In this document: piece by piece, positions 24,447 through 31,464 of the stretch
Layout: every line of letters begins with the position of its first letter
Numbering within the stretch: the stretch's first letter is position 1
Origin: Thermoleophilia bacterium UBA2241
GTDB lineage: Bacteria > Actinomycetota > Thermoleophilia > UBA2241
Direction: 5' to 3'
DNA length: 31,464 nt
Assembly (NCBI GenBank): GCA_002347645.1
Contig: DDYF01000016.1
Coordinates: 1-31,464 of the forward strand
The notes under the pieces: model-generated
What the model was told of the DNA's origin: nothing
Seen by the model: the letters and a program-made list of their open reading frames with translations, nothing else
The model's database searches: none
Position numbers and translations under genes: made by a program

Positions 24447-25358
24447 CTACTTCACGACGAGCTTGTTCGTACCCACGTGCCGCTGCGGGTTCCCGGCGAG
24501 ATCGCGAGCATAGACGGAGAAGCGGTAGGTACCCTTGCCGAGCTTGCAGGTGAAGCGAGCCCTCAACCACCAGTTCGTCGTCCTGAGGCTCGGGCCGATC
24601 TTCTTCACGACCCTGCCCGCGGCATTCACGATCTTGATCGTCACCTTGGCCTTGGGGGAGAGCGCGTCGTTGACGCGGAACTTCGACTCGGCGGTCTTCC
24701 CGCGTTGCGCGCGGATGACCCACGGCGCCCCGGCCCACGGTCCCACAGTGTCGATGCACACGGTGGCTCGCCTGTCGGGGGTCTCGAGGTGACCGAGGAG
24801 GTCGGCCGAACGGTAGAGGAGACGGTGCGGTCCGTCTCCGTTGACGACGACCTGGTCGCCGGAGGTCCACGCCTGGCCGTCGAGACTGTACTCAGTGAAG
24901 TCGACGCCGCTGCCGGCGTCGGTGGCGGTCAGGTCCACGGTGACCGGTCGCCTGTGCCACAGCGAGTCGGCCGTCGACTTACTCACCGGAGGGAGCGTGT
25001 CGATCTTGACCACGCAGACCCTGGCCGTCTCGGCGTTCCCGGCGGCATCGACCGAGTAGTAAGACACGGGGTGCTCGCCGTCGTTCAGGTGGTCGGGGGT
25101 CGCCTCGACCGCGAACGAACTGCCGGGCAGCCAAGTGGACCCTTGGTCGAGGCTGTAGAAGGTGCTCTCCACACCCGAGATGTCGTCGGTCGCGGTCAAG
25201 GTCACCGTCACCGAGCTGTTGTGCCACAGCCCGTCGCAGTCGTCGCTGGTGACCGGCGGAGTCACGTCGCCCTCGGCGGCGATCGCGATGGATGTAACAC
25301 CGCCGAAGAGCGCGCCAAGAAGACAGACGGCGATGATCCAGACCCTGCGGTTTCTCAT
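24447..25358 (-). CDS. secreted protein with bacterial Ig-like/OmpL47-type repeats and FlgD-like C-terminus
   Basis: 303 residues. Signal peptide: MRNRRVWIIA, a hydrophobic stretch to about residue 27, and an AIAA-type cleavage site before EGDVTPPV. Two related repeats follow, about 31-120 (DGLWHNSSVTVTLTATDDIS, FYSLDQGSTW, YYSVDAAGN) and about 124-205 (DSLWHRRPVTVDLTATDAGS, EYSLDGQAW, YRSADLLGH). A C-terminal beta-rich region carries KVTIKIVNAAGRVVKK and GTYRFSVYARDLAGNPQ, as in FlgD-like Ig domains. It is probably an extracellular or wall-associated structural protein. No enzyme motif and no anchor were found. ATG 25358 has AAGGGG nine bases upstream. It is a single-gene unit; the 248 bases upstream (25359-25606) hold no convincing gene. 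Confidence 0.82.
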   Translation of the reverse strand: MRNRRVWIIAVCLLGALFGGVTSIAIAAEGDVTPPVTSDDCDGLWHNSSVTVTLTATDDISGVESTFYSLDQGSTWLPGSSFAVEATPDHLNDGEHPVSYYSVDAAGNAETARVCVVKIDTLPPVSKSTADSLWHRRPVTVDLTATDAGSGVDFTEYSLDGQAWTSGDQVVVNGDGPHRLLYRSADLLGHLETPDRRATVCIDTVGPWAGAPWVIRAQRGKTAESKFRVNDALSPKAKVTIKIVNAAGRVVKKIGPSLRTTNWWLRARFTCKLGKGTYRFSVYARDLAGNPQRHVGTNKLVVK

Positions 25359-25606
25359 GATGGTGGTCCCCTTCTCTCTCGTTGCCCCGGACTCAGTCGC
25401 TGCCCGCAGAATCAGGCCCTTCGCATCACGGCCTGAGCGTCGGCGCGGCATCGATACCGGATAGTCTACAGACGGATCGGGGTCATCTTCCGGCCGCGCG
25501 GACGGGTCTGCGGCGAAAGCGTTGTCCGAATGGACGGACCTGGCAAGGAAGACGGGCGGCGGCGGACCCTAACCGACACGGGCGTGCCGTTCGACCGAAT
25601 CGGCCG

Positions 25607-26968
25607 TCACCGCTCGGCGGCCCGCGCCAGCGCGGCGCGGAAGCGCTCGCGGACGACGCGATCGTCGTGCTCCGCTTCGCAGGTCGCGACGGCCTTCTCG
25701 ACGAGTCGGTCACGGAGGGACGCATCGTCCATCAGCCCGCGGATCGCCGTGACGAGCCCGTCGACGCCGGGCGTGTCGACCACGCAGGCCCAGTCCTTCT
25801 CGCGCGCGTCGAGAGCCAGGGCGTGCTCGCGCGGCGCGTAGACGAGGGTCGGCGTGCCGGTGGCCATGTACGCCGGCGCCTTGGTCGGGTAGGAGAGGCA
25901 GGCGAACCGCGCCGCCCTGCCGGCGAAGTCGTAGGGGAGCACGAGCAGGTCGGCGCCGGCCAGCGTCGCGGGCATCTTCTCGTCGGCCACCGCCTCGTGC
26001 ACTGCGACGCCGCCGAACGAGCCGAGGTGGAGCTCCTCGGCCTGCGCGACGCTGGGTGTGAAGACCTCGAGGCGCACCGGGCGGCCCTCTCGTCCGAGGT
26101 CCTGCACGGCACGACAGACGTCGACGATGCTCGGCCCGATGCCGAGACCGACGCGCCCGGCGTAGACGATCCTGAAGGTGCCGCTCCACGACCTGTCCTC
26201 GCGACGCTCCGCCGCCCATCGGGCGACGTCGACGGGGTTGTGGAACACCTGCCACTCACCTCCGTAGCGGCGCTCGTACTCGTCGGCCATCGGCCGGCTG
26301 ATGGCGAGCGTCGCTGCGGAGCGCGCGATCAGGGCCCGGAACGAGCGGTCGGCGGCGACCCTCAGACGCGGTGCCAGAAGACCCCGTTCGAAGATCACGC
26401 TCGGCCAGTCGTCCATCACGTGCACGGCGACCGGCAACGCGAGCCGCTCCGCCAGCTCCTGCGCAAAGCGGGTCATGCCGAGAGACCCGGGCTGCGCGTA
26501 GATGAGCTGTGGCCGCACGTCGCGGACCCATTCCAGGAGACCCCGCGAGCATCTCACCGACCTGACGGCGTCCACGCCGCCGAGCCGATCGATGCCCGCG
26601 TACGCCGCCCGCTTGGCCCGCGAGGCCAGCCCGGCCTTCGGCGGGCCCACGGGCCCGATCGTCGTTCTGGCGACTGCCGGCATCGTGAAGGGGAGGTCGG
26701 GAACGGACCGGACGCGGGTACCAGGAACCAGCCTGCCGAGCGGCAACAGCAACCTCAGCTCGTCCGCGCCGAGCCGGTACTGGCGCCCGCACGGCGGAGG
26801 GTCGACCTCGCACGAGTGCCAGACCGCCGCGGCCATCCGGTCCCGCGGCCACCCGCGAAACAGGTTGGTGAGCGTGATCCCGCCGCCGGTCACCAGATCG
26901 AATCTGGCGGCCACGACGAGCACGCGAGGGTACGGCCCCAAGGCGTCGGTGTCCGTCTCTCCTGGCAC
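25607..26968 (-). CDS. glycosyltransferase family 4
   Basis: 453 residues. N-terminal RVLVVAARFDLVTGGGITLTNL (Gly-rich GT4 loop), MTRFAQELAERLALPVAVHV, MDDWPSVIFERGLL, VFHNPVDVARW, FRIVYAGRVGLGIGP (donor-domain start), VAVHEAVADEKMPATLAGAD, LLVLPYDF and LSYPTKAPAYMATGTPTLVY. The start was moved to GTG 26968: AGGAGG at 26975-26980 lies exactly 6 bases before it but directly touches the in-frame ATG 26974, which would be too close. It is the last gene of the operon after the Wzy-like polymerase, 18 bases apart, so it probably builds the same repeat unit. Donor unknown. Confidence 0.85.
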   Translation of the reverse strand: MPGETDTDALGPYPRVLVVAARFDLVTGGGITLTNLFRGWPRDRMAAAVWHSCEVDPPPCGRQYRLGADELRLLLPLGRLVPGTRVRSVPDLPFTMPAVARTTIGPVGPPKAGLASRAKRAAYAGIDRLGGVDAVRSVRCSRGLLEWVRDVRPQLIYAQPGSLGMTRFAQELAERLALPVAVHVMDDWPSVIFERGLLAPRLRVAADRSFRALIARSAATLAISRPMADEYERRYGGEWQVFHNPVDVARWAAERREDRSWSGTFRIVYAGRVGLGIGPSIVDVCRAVQDLGREGRPVRLEVFTPSVAQAEELHLGSFGGVAVHEAVADEKMPATLAGADLLVLPYDFAGRAARFACLSYPTKAPAYMATGTPTLVYAPREHALALDAREKDWACVVDTPGVDGLVTAIRGLMDDASLRDRLVEKAVATCEAEHDDRVVRERFRAALARAAER

Positions 26969-26974
26969 GACCAT

Positions 26975-26980
26975 CCTCCT
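26975..26980 (-). promoter_or_regulatory. ribosome binding site that decides a GTG over an ATG start
   Basis: AGGAGG (minus strand) abuts ATG 26974 with no spacing and lies 6 bases from GTG 26968. Normal spacing favours the GTG. Confidence 0.6.
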
Positions 26981-26986
26981 GGTCCG

Positions 26987-28471
26987 TCAGCCGATCCCTG
27001 TGCCCAAGAGCCCTGCCTCGCCCTCCACGACCGCATCCTCCGAAGGCTCGTCGACGGTCGTCGCCACGCGGACGGCGAGGGCGCCGACGAGGGCGAGGAT
27101 GAGCATGGTGCGGAGCTCGATCAGAGGCGTCGCGAACATGGCCAGGAACAGCGTGAAGGGGACCACGGCGACCGCGCCGAGCGCGATGTGCTCCTCCGCA
27201 CCTCGCGCCCTCACTCCCCGGACCGCGTAGGCGACGCACACCGCCGCCAGCACCAGCAGGGACAGAAGGCCGCCGAGGCCGAAGTGCATCCAGGCGAAGA
27301 GGAAGGCGTTGTGCACGACGGCCCTCGGCCACGACGCGAACCAGGCGGCAGCGCGGCGCGCCATGAGGTCACCGAAGATGGGATTGTCAGCGACCACCCG
27401 CCACGCGAGAGCCCATTCGTCCTGCCGCGCCGAGCCGGCTCGCGCGAAGACATCGGGAAGGAGGCGCTCAACGGTGCTGCCGCCGCTTGCGAACCTCGTG
27501 TAGCTCCACGCACCGATGGCGGCCACGACGGCGAGCAGGCCCGGGATCAGCGCCAGCGAGCGCCCGTAGCGACCGAGGAGCACCACGGTGACGACGACGA
27601 GAGCGGCGATGAGCCCGAACCAGCCGGTGCGCCTGAAGGAGAGCATCACCGTGAGCGCCATCAGCACGGAACCGCCGGCCCAGAACGTGAGGCGCCGTCC
27701 GACGACCTTCTCGCCCCCCCAGGCCGCGATCGCCACGGCGATGAGGAACACGAAGAGCAGGTGGTCCGCGGATTCCCACAGTGCTACCTTCACGCTCCAC
27801 CTCTCGTAGGCGTTCGCCGTGTCGCCGGCACCGAAGGCGTAGCGGGCCAGCGCGAACGCCGCCCGTCCCGTGGCGCAGACGAAGAGGAGGTCGAGCAGCT
27901 GGAGCCGCTTCGCCCGGTCGCCGAGCAGCTCGCAGAAGCACCAGAGCGCCGCGACTGCGGCGAGGACGTACTCGCCGTTGTTGCGATACATGGCCTCGCT
28001 ATACGGCACTCCCGCGAGGAGAGATCGGCCGAGCTGGAACAAGAAGAGGAACGCCACTACGACACAGGGTACCGTGACCCACGTGGGCACCTCGCGCGGC
28101 AGCGCCGCGAGCGCCCTGCGGGCGACGAGGATCGCGAGCAGGCAGTACACGAGGATCTCGTAGAGGTTGAGACGCACCGGATCGAGCACGTAGCCCGAGA
28201 GGCGGAACGCATCGTCGGTCTGCAGCGCGTAGGCCTTCTCGCTCAGGAACACGACGAGGATCACCAGCACGTACATGATGAGACGCGGGTAGAGGACGCC
28301 GAGTGCCACGAACAGGGCTCCCAGCGCGGCCGCGACCAGCTTGAGCGAGCCGCCGACGATCACCAGCCCCAGGGCGGAACCGACACCCAAGGTGATCAAG
28401 TAGGCGAGCGCGGGACTACCGCGGAGGCGATCCGCCAGCTCGAGAGTGCCTCTGCCCTGCGTCTGTCTCAT
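26987..28471 (-). CDS. wzy: O-antigen ligase/polymerase-like membrane protein (Wzy candidate)
   Basis: 494 residues with about eleven or twelve hydrophobic spans, e.g. LVAAALGALFVALGVLYP, LIMYVLVILVVFLSEK, VPCVVVAFLFLFQLG, LLFVFLIAVAIAAW, LIAALVVVTVVLLG and LLSLLVLAAVCVAYAV. A large periplasmic-type loop precedes the C-terminal spans and contains DNPIFG and a VVHNAFLFAWMHFGLGGLL stretch (H-N-x-F), the usual mark of the O-antigen ligase/Wzy_C family. Next to a flippase gene, polymerisation of lipid-linked repeats is likelier than ligation to a lipid acceptor. ATG 28471 overlaps the flippase stop (ATGA). The function is inferred from topology, the HN motif and neighbours, because sequence conservation in this family is low. 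Confidence 0.8.
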   Translation of the reverse strand: MRQTQGRGTLELADRLRGSPALAYLITLGVGSALGLVIVGGSLKLVAAALGALFVALGVLYPRLIMYVLVILVVFLSEKAYALQTDDAFRLSGYVLDPVRLNLYEILVYCLLAILVARRALAALPREVPTWVTVPCVVVAFLFLFQLGRSLLAGVPYSEAMYRNNGEYVLAAVAALWCFCELLGDRAKRLQLLDLLFVCATGRAAFALARYAFGAGDTANAYERWSVKVALWESADHLLFVFLIAVAIAAWGGEKVVGRRLTFWAGGSVLMALTVMLSFRRTGWFGLIAALVVVTVVLLGRYGRSLALIPGLLAVVAAIGAWSYTRFASGGSTVERLLPDVFARAGSARQDEWALAWRVVADNPIFGDLMARRAAAWFASWPRAVVHNAFLFAWMHFGLGGLLSLLVLAAVCVAYAVRGVRARGAEEHIALGAVAVVPFTLFLAMFATPLIELRTMLILALVGALAVRVATTVDEPSEDAVVEGEAGLLGTGIG

Positions 28472-30051
28472 CGCCTGAGGATCCGATCCCGCATGGAGCG
28501 CGCGACCTTCTGGAGGTCCCGAAGCTCCTCTCGCTTGACCGCGCCGAACAACGCGCTGAGCAGGAGTGCCAGCAGTCCCGTCACCGCGAGGAGGAGCACG
28601 GTGCTGAGAAGGCTCTCGGCAAAGCGTACCAGCACGACGCTCGAGAGGAGCGCCGCGACTCCGGCGCCGGCCAGCGTGGGGAGATGGCAGTGCCGGAACA
28701 CCGACCACGACGAGACGTGGAGCATGCGGCGGTCGACGTAGTGGATGAAGAACGGCGCGACGAGAGCGCCCAGAAGGCCGGCCATCGCGGCGCCGGTGAC
28801 TCCGAAGCGGGACGCCAGGGGGTAGATCGCCGCCAGGCTTATCGCGCTGGTGGCCAGCGAGAACACGAGATTCACGCCCGCCTTCGCCGCCGACCAGGAG
28901 AGAAAGCCCACGGGGAGCGAGGTCGCGCTGAGCGCCGCGGTGGCCGTGAAGACCACCATCGCCGTGGCGCCGCGGTCGGCGTACTCCGGGCTCACCCAGT
29001 ACTTCAGCAAGGGAGCGGCGTAGACCGCGATGGCGAAGGCGCCGCAGCCGTTCACCCAGAAGATCAGGCGGGAACTGCGGAAGTAGAGGGCTCGCAGACC
29101 TTCCGTGTCGCCGCGCGCGATCAACGCCGAACCCGCGGGGAAGAGGACCTGGGAGATCCGGGTCAGCAGGGAGCTCACTTTGGTGGTCAGCAGGTTCGGC
29201 ACCTGGTAGTACGCGGCCGCGGCTGTGCCCGCGACGATGCCGAGCACAAGCCGGTTCGTCTGCTTCGCGACCGTGGTGCCGACGCGGTTCACCGCTACGA
29301 GCCCCGCGAAGGAGAGGACCTTGCGGCGAATGTCTCTCCACTCCGGCCCCGCGTCGCGTCGCACGGTGCGCATCAGGCGAACGCCGAAGTACAGGTAGAG
29401 CAGCAGCGCCACGACGTTCGAGGCGACGTAGAACGACGTCACCCCCACCACCCCATAGCCGAGCATGACCACGACCGCCGGCCCGACCCAGCCTGCGGTC
29501 GTGAACACGCTGTCCATGCCGGCGGCGATGTCGTAGCGCAAGAAGCTCATCGGCAGTGCCTGACCGATGCTGATGATGAGCGCAAGAACGAGATTGGCCG
29601 CCGAGAGGCGAATGACGACGACCGCGTCCGGAAGGAGGTCGGCGGCCACGTTGAGGACGTCCTTCGCCAGCCACTCGGCGCCGACGAAGAAGAACACGCC
29701 GGCAGCCACACCCGCCGCCGTGAACCAGGTCAGCGCCACCCGGATGATCGCGAGCATCGGACGGCCTTCATCGATCGCCCGGTAGTAGGAGAGGTAGCGT
29801 ATGAGCGCCTGACCGAGACCTATGTCAAGAAGCCCGATGTAGCCGGTGAGTGCGGTCACCAGGGCCATCAAGCCGTAGGCCTCGGCGCCGAGGCCGCGCA
29901 CGGTGATGGGCACGCAGACGAAGGCCGCGACCGTCGACACCGACCACGCCACGACGCTGAGCGAGGCATTCTGTCCGAAGGTGCCCTCTTTGCGCGCCGA
30001 CGGACTCAGGAGTGGGTCCGGAGCGGGAATATCCTCGGGCTCGGGCGTCAC
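28468..30051 (-). CDS. wzx: oligosaccharide flippase (Wzx, MOP superfamily)
   Basis: 527 residues with about 12-14 predicted spans. The start of the core, GQNASLSVVAWSVSTVAAFVCVP, with RGLGAEAYGLMALVTALTGY, is the family's typical first two helices (the GxxxYG turn), followed by DIGLGQALIRYLSYY. Later strings (NRVGTTVAKQTNRLVLGIVA, YYQVPNLL) also fit Wzx/PST transporters. It would flip undecaprenyl-linked repeat units to the outer face. The start is uncertain: GTG 30051 has GGAGG only one base away, but no better in-frame ATG or GTG precedes the first span. It begins 10 bases after the epimerase stop and is coupled to the polymerase gene by an ATGA overlap. Confidence 0.87.
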   Translation of the reverse strand: MTPEPEDIPAPDPLLSPSARKEGTFGQNASLSVVAWSVSTVAAFVCVPITVRGLGAEAYGLMALVTALTGYIGLLDIGLGQALIRYLSYYRAIDEGRPMLAIIRVALTWFTAAGVAAGVFFFVGAEWLAKDVLNVAADLLPDAVVVIRLSAANLVLALIISIGQALPMSFLRYDIAAGMDSVFTTAGWVGPAVVVMLGYGVVGVTSFYVASNVVALLLYLYFGVRLMRTVRRDAGPEWRDIRRKVLSFAGLVAVNRVGTTVAKQTNRLVLGIVAGTAAAAYYQVPNLLTTKVSSLLTRISQVLFPAGSALIARGDTEGLRALYFRSSRLIFWVNGCGAFAIAVYAAPLLKYWVSPEYADRGATAMVVFTATAALSATSLPVGFLSWSAAKAGVNLVFSLATSAISLAAIYPLASRFGVTGAAMAGLLGALVAPFFIHYVDRRMLHVSSWSVFRHCHLPTLAGAGVAALLSSVVLVRFAESLLSTVLLLAVTGLLALLLSALFGAVKREELRDLQKVARSMRDRILRR

Positions 30052-30061
30052 GCCTCCGTGT

Positions 30062-31003
30062 TCAGTCGGCCCCGGAGGCGGCGGCCTCGTACGTCCTGCG
30101 GACGCCCTCAGCAAACGCGACCCGAGGTTCGTAGCCGATGCGCGCCCGCGCGCGATCGATGTTGGCGAACGAGTGCTTGACGTCGCCCGGACGATCGGGG
30201 GCGAAGCGCGGCTCCATCGGCCGGCCGGTCGCCTTCTCCACGGCGGCGATGAGGTCGAGCACCGAGTACGAGGCGCCGCAGCCGATGTTGAGCACCGAAC
30301 CGCTTGCCTTGGGCGCCGTCGCGGCGAGCAGCGTCGCGTCGACGACGTTGGACACGTAGGTGAAGTCGCGGGTCTGGGTGCCGTCGCCGCACACCGTCGG
30401 TTGCCCGCCCTCGGTCGCCAGGCGCAGGAAGAGGGCGACGACGCCGCTGTACTGCGAGTTCGGGTCCTGGCGCGGGCCGAACACGTTGAAGTAGCGCAGC
30501 GCCACGGTCTCGAGCCCGTAGACCGCGTTGAAGGCCATGGCGAACTGCTCGGCGGCGAGCTTGGAGACCGCGTAGGGCGAGATCGGCTGCGGGATGAGCT
30601 CCTCATGCTTGGGCAGGAAGTTGTTGGCGCCGTAGACCGACGACGATGAGGCCAGGACCACCCGCCGCACCCCGCAATCCCGCGAGGCCAGCAGCACGTT
30701 CAGCGTGCCGGTCACGTTGACCTCGGTGGTGGTGAGCGGGTCCTGGACCGAGCGCGGCACCGACGGCAGCGCCGCGAGATGGACGACCGCGTCGACGCCC
30801 TTGACGGCGGTGGTGGCGCGCTCGTAGCTGCGCACGTCGCCCTCGACGAGCTCGACGTCGTCGACGACGTGCGCGACGTTCTGGCGCCGACCCGTCGAGA
30901 AGTTGTCGAGCACCTTGACCTCGTGCCCGCGCCTGAGCAGCTCGTCGACGACGTGCGAGCCGATGAAGCCGCCGCCGCCGGTGACCAGGTATCTCTCCGC
31001 CAC
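30062..31003 (-). CDS. UDP-GlcNAc 4-epimerase-like SDR (WbpP type)
   Basis: 313 residues, extended SDR: TGGGGFIGSH (8-17), LDNFSTGRRQN (32-42), HLAALPSVPRSVQDP (75-89, close to the WbpP/GNE string AALGSVPRS), SSSSVYG (119-125), catalytic Tyr144 and Lys148 in SPYAVSKLAAEQ, LRYFNVFGPRQDPNSQYSGV and GDGTQTRDFTYV. The PRSVQDP and RQDPNSQY strings favour a C4 epimerase of UDP-GlcNAc/GalNAc (WbpP-like) over plain GalE (recalled comparison). The GTG start at 31003 has GAGGA about seven bases upstream. It is the first gene of the Wzx/Wzy operon, behind a TATAAT element. It is related to, but distinct from, the epimerase at 9801-10754. Confidence 0.88.
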   Translation of the reverse strand: MAERYLVTGGGGFIGSHVVDELLRRGHEVKVLDNFSTGRRQNVAHVVDDVELVEGDVRSYERATTAVKGVDAVVHLAALPSVPRSVQDPLTTTEVNVTGTLNVLLASRDCGVRRVVLASSSSVYGANNFLPKHEELIPQPISPYAVSKLAAEQFAMAFNAVYGLETVALRYFNVFGPRQDPNSQYSGVVALFLRLATEGGQPTVCGDGTQTRDFTYVSNVVDATLLAATAPKASGSVLNIGCGASYSVLDLIAAVEKATGRPMEPRFAPDRPGDVKHSFANIDRARARIGYEPRVAFAEGVRRTYEAAASGAD

Positions 31004-31061
31004 GATGGTTCCTCTCTGCCGCCGCTGACAGACGGCGCCCAGCCCGCGCCGCCGTGCCGCG

Positions 31062-31067
31062 ATTATA
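31062..31067 (-). promoter_or_regulatory. -10 element (TATAAT) for the Wzx/Wzy operon
   Basis: A perfect TATAAT on the minus strand, 58 bases upstream of the GTG at 31003, would give a leader of about 50 bases. The -35 region (CGATGA at 17 bases) is poor, which is common for actinobacterial promoters. Confidence 0.5.
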
Positions 31068-31207
31068 GGCTGCCCGCGCTCTCCTCATCGGCGCGAACGC
31101 GGTCGCCCTTGACGCCTCTGCGTTCGGCAGGCCCCGTTGCCCGCCCAGGCAGCACCTAAGCGTCTAGGCGCTCAAGGAATCCCGGGCCCCGCCGATGTCC
31201 CTCGAGA

Positions 31208-31330
31208 GAGCAGCGCGGGCTGCTCGCCGCAAGGCCAACGGAACCTGGAGCGCGTCGCGCCGGTGCGACAGAGACCCACGTCACGCCCACCCGCCCGGCG
31301 GGTGGACCTCACCGGCCAGGCTCCGGTTCC
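31208..31330 (+). promoter_or_regulatory. structured 5' leader of the secreted-protein gene
   Basis: Within the 346-base gap 31004-31349, nested inverted repeats lead up to the ribosome binding site. Hairpin GAGCAGC/GCTGCTC (31208-31214 with 31219-31225). A closing stem GGAACC/GGTTCC plus GGAGC/GCTCC (31240-31251 with 31320-31330, one bulged T) encloses GTCGC/GCGAC (31254-31258 with 31265-31269) and CCACCCGC/GCGGGTGG (31287-31294 with 31298-31305). The closing stem ends 7 bases before GGAGG (31338). A cis-regulatory RNA is possible; no known riboswitch consensus was recognised. TTGACG at 31109-31114 is -35-like but has no matching -10. Confidence 0.4.
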
Positions 31331-31349
31331 GCGACCCGGAGGTAGGACC

Positions 31350-31464
31350 GTGGTGAGGAAGCGCTCCCTTCTCGGCCTCATGGCCGTCGCCGTGCTCGCG
31401 GCCGGTCTCTGCGCCCTGGCCGCCGAGCCCGCGCAGGCGCGGGTGCAGTCCTTCAAGAAGATCG
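31350..31464 (+). CDS. 5' end (signal peptide) of the secreted F5/8C-beta-helix gene, split by the window ends
   Basis: Starts at tandem GTG codons (31350, 31353) behind GGAGG at 31338-31342 (7- or 10-base spacing). The product begins VVRKRSLLGL, then a hydrophobic stretch (MAVAVLAAGLCALAA), then EPAQA before RVQSFKKI: a clear Sec signal peptide with an AQA cleavage site after residue 30. The last 24 bases equal bases 1-24, and the frame matches: 91 bases (31350-31440) plus 1844 bases gives 645 codons, i.e. 644 residues and a stop. As displayed the gene is truncated by the window edge. In a circular or tandem molecule it is intact and is the N-terminus of the protein at 3-1844. If the ends are instead two separate repeat copies, this would be the start of a paralogue sharing the same N-terminus. 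Confidence 0.8.
   Translation, partial: MVRKRSLLGLMAVAVLAAGLCALAAEPAQARVQSFKKI
31441..31464 (+). repeat. terminal direct repeat, right copy
   Basis: Exact copy of bases 1-24. The base before it (31440, end of the signal-peptide codons) joins in frame to base 1, so circularising yields an uninterrupted gene. No typical phage terminal-repeat or recombination site is evident. Confidence 0.9.

Noticed and set aside
25382..28741. A very long open frame on the + strand (over 1,100 codons) opposite the glycosyltransferase, Wzy and Wzx genes
   Set aside because: Its translation is low-complexity and rich in Arg, His, Glu and Gly with no domain. The opposite strand encodes well-recognised proteins with ribosome binding sites and overlaps. 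Such frames are a by-product of high GC.
31240..31330. A known riboswitch (c-di-GMP or c-di-AMP class)
   Set aside because: The nested stems are real, but the conserved core sequences of those classes were not found, so only an unclassified structured leader is claimed.
1..31464. Plasmid or phage genome, as the terminal repeat might suggest
   Set aside because: No replication, partition, mobilisation, integrase, terminase or structural gene was found. All recognised genes are surface-glycan or secreted-protein genes.

Overview
High-GC (roughly 65-70%) bacterial DNA with many GTG starts, strong GGAGG-type ribosome binding sites and genes linked by 4-base ATGA/GTGA overlaps. One gene appears to have a leaderless promoter. 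These traits, plus secreted proteins with Pro-Thr linkers and 'TATD..SGV'-type bacterial Ig-like repeats, suggest an actinobacterial lineage (Coriobacteriia/Anaerosomatales-like). The taxon is an inference. Almost every gene belongs to the synthesis, modification or export of a cell-surface polysaccharide. No tRNA, rRNA, CRISPR array, transposase, phage gene, replication initiator or partition gene was recognised.

The first 24 bases are repeated exactly as the last 24. Read as a circle (31,440 unique bases), the join falls inside one open frame. A signal peptide and AxA cleavage site at 31350-31440 continue in frame into the discoidin/beta-helix protein at 3-1844, giving a complete 644-residue secreted protein. 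Either the molecule (or tandem unit) is circular, or the assembly closed on a repeat.

Layout. (1) 31350-31464 plus 1-1844, + strand: the split secreted F5/8C plus beta-helix protein, preceded by a strongly structured leader. (2) 1845-2179: a decayed coding remnant and a perfect 12-bp inverted repeat. (3) 2180-6672, + strand: ABC exporter permease and ATPase (Wzm/Wzt with a glycan-binding tail), a glycosyltransferase and a CheR-like methyltransferase. This stretch has visibly lower GC than its surroundings. (4) 23032 down to 6736, - strand: one long, mostly overlapping operon. Read in transcription order it has a FemAB-like transferase, a GNAT-like transferase, a proline-dehydrogenase-like barrel, a polysaccharide deacetylase, two glycosyltransferases, a CapK/PaaK-type adenylating enzyme, a heparinase II/III-like protein, an AlgD-type GDP-mannose dehydrogenase, a glycosyltransferase, a UDP-sugar epimerase, and a three-gene UDP-L-FucNAc/L-QuiNAc pathway. 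(5) 23128-24408, + strand: a divergent glycosyltransferase with a probable leaderless promoter and an operator-like palindrome. (6) 24447-25358, - strand: a secreted Ig-like repeat protein. (7) 31003 down to 25607, - strand: UDP-GlcNAc 4-epimerase-like protein, Wzx flippase, Wzy polymerase and a glycosyltransferase, with a TATAAT element upstream.

Together the genes would make GDP-mannuronate, an L-6-deoxy-HexNAc nucleotide sugar and C4-epimerised HexNAc, join them with about six glycosyltransferases, flip and polymerise the repeat unit (Wzx/Wzy), and tailor it by deacetylation, acyl or aminoacyl transfer and lyase action. A second, ABC-type export route is present. No initiating phosphoglycosyltransferase, chain-length regulator or outer-membrane channel was seen, so the set is not self-sufficient. 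The most interesting parts are the circular junction, the structured leader, and the coupled PRODH-like/CapK/acyltransferase/FemAB set, which could be an uncharacterised glycan-decoration system.
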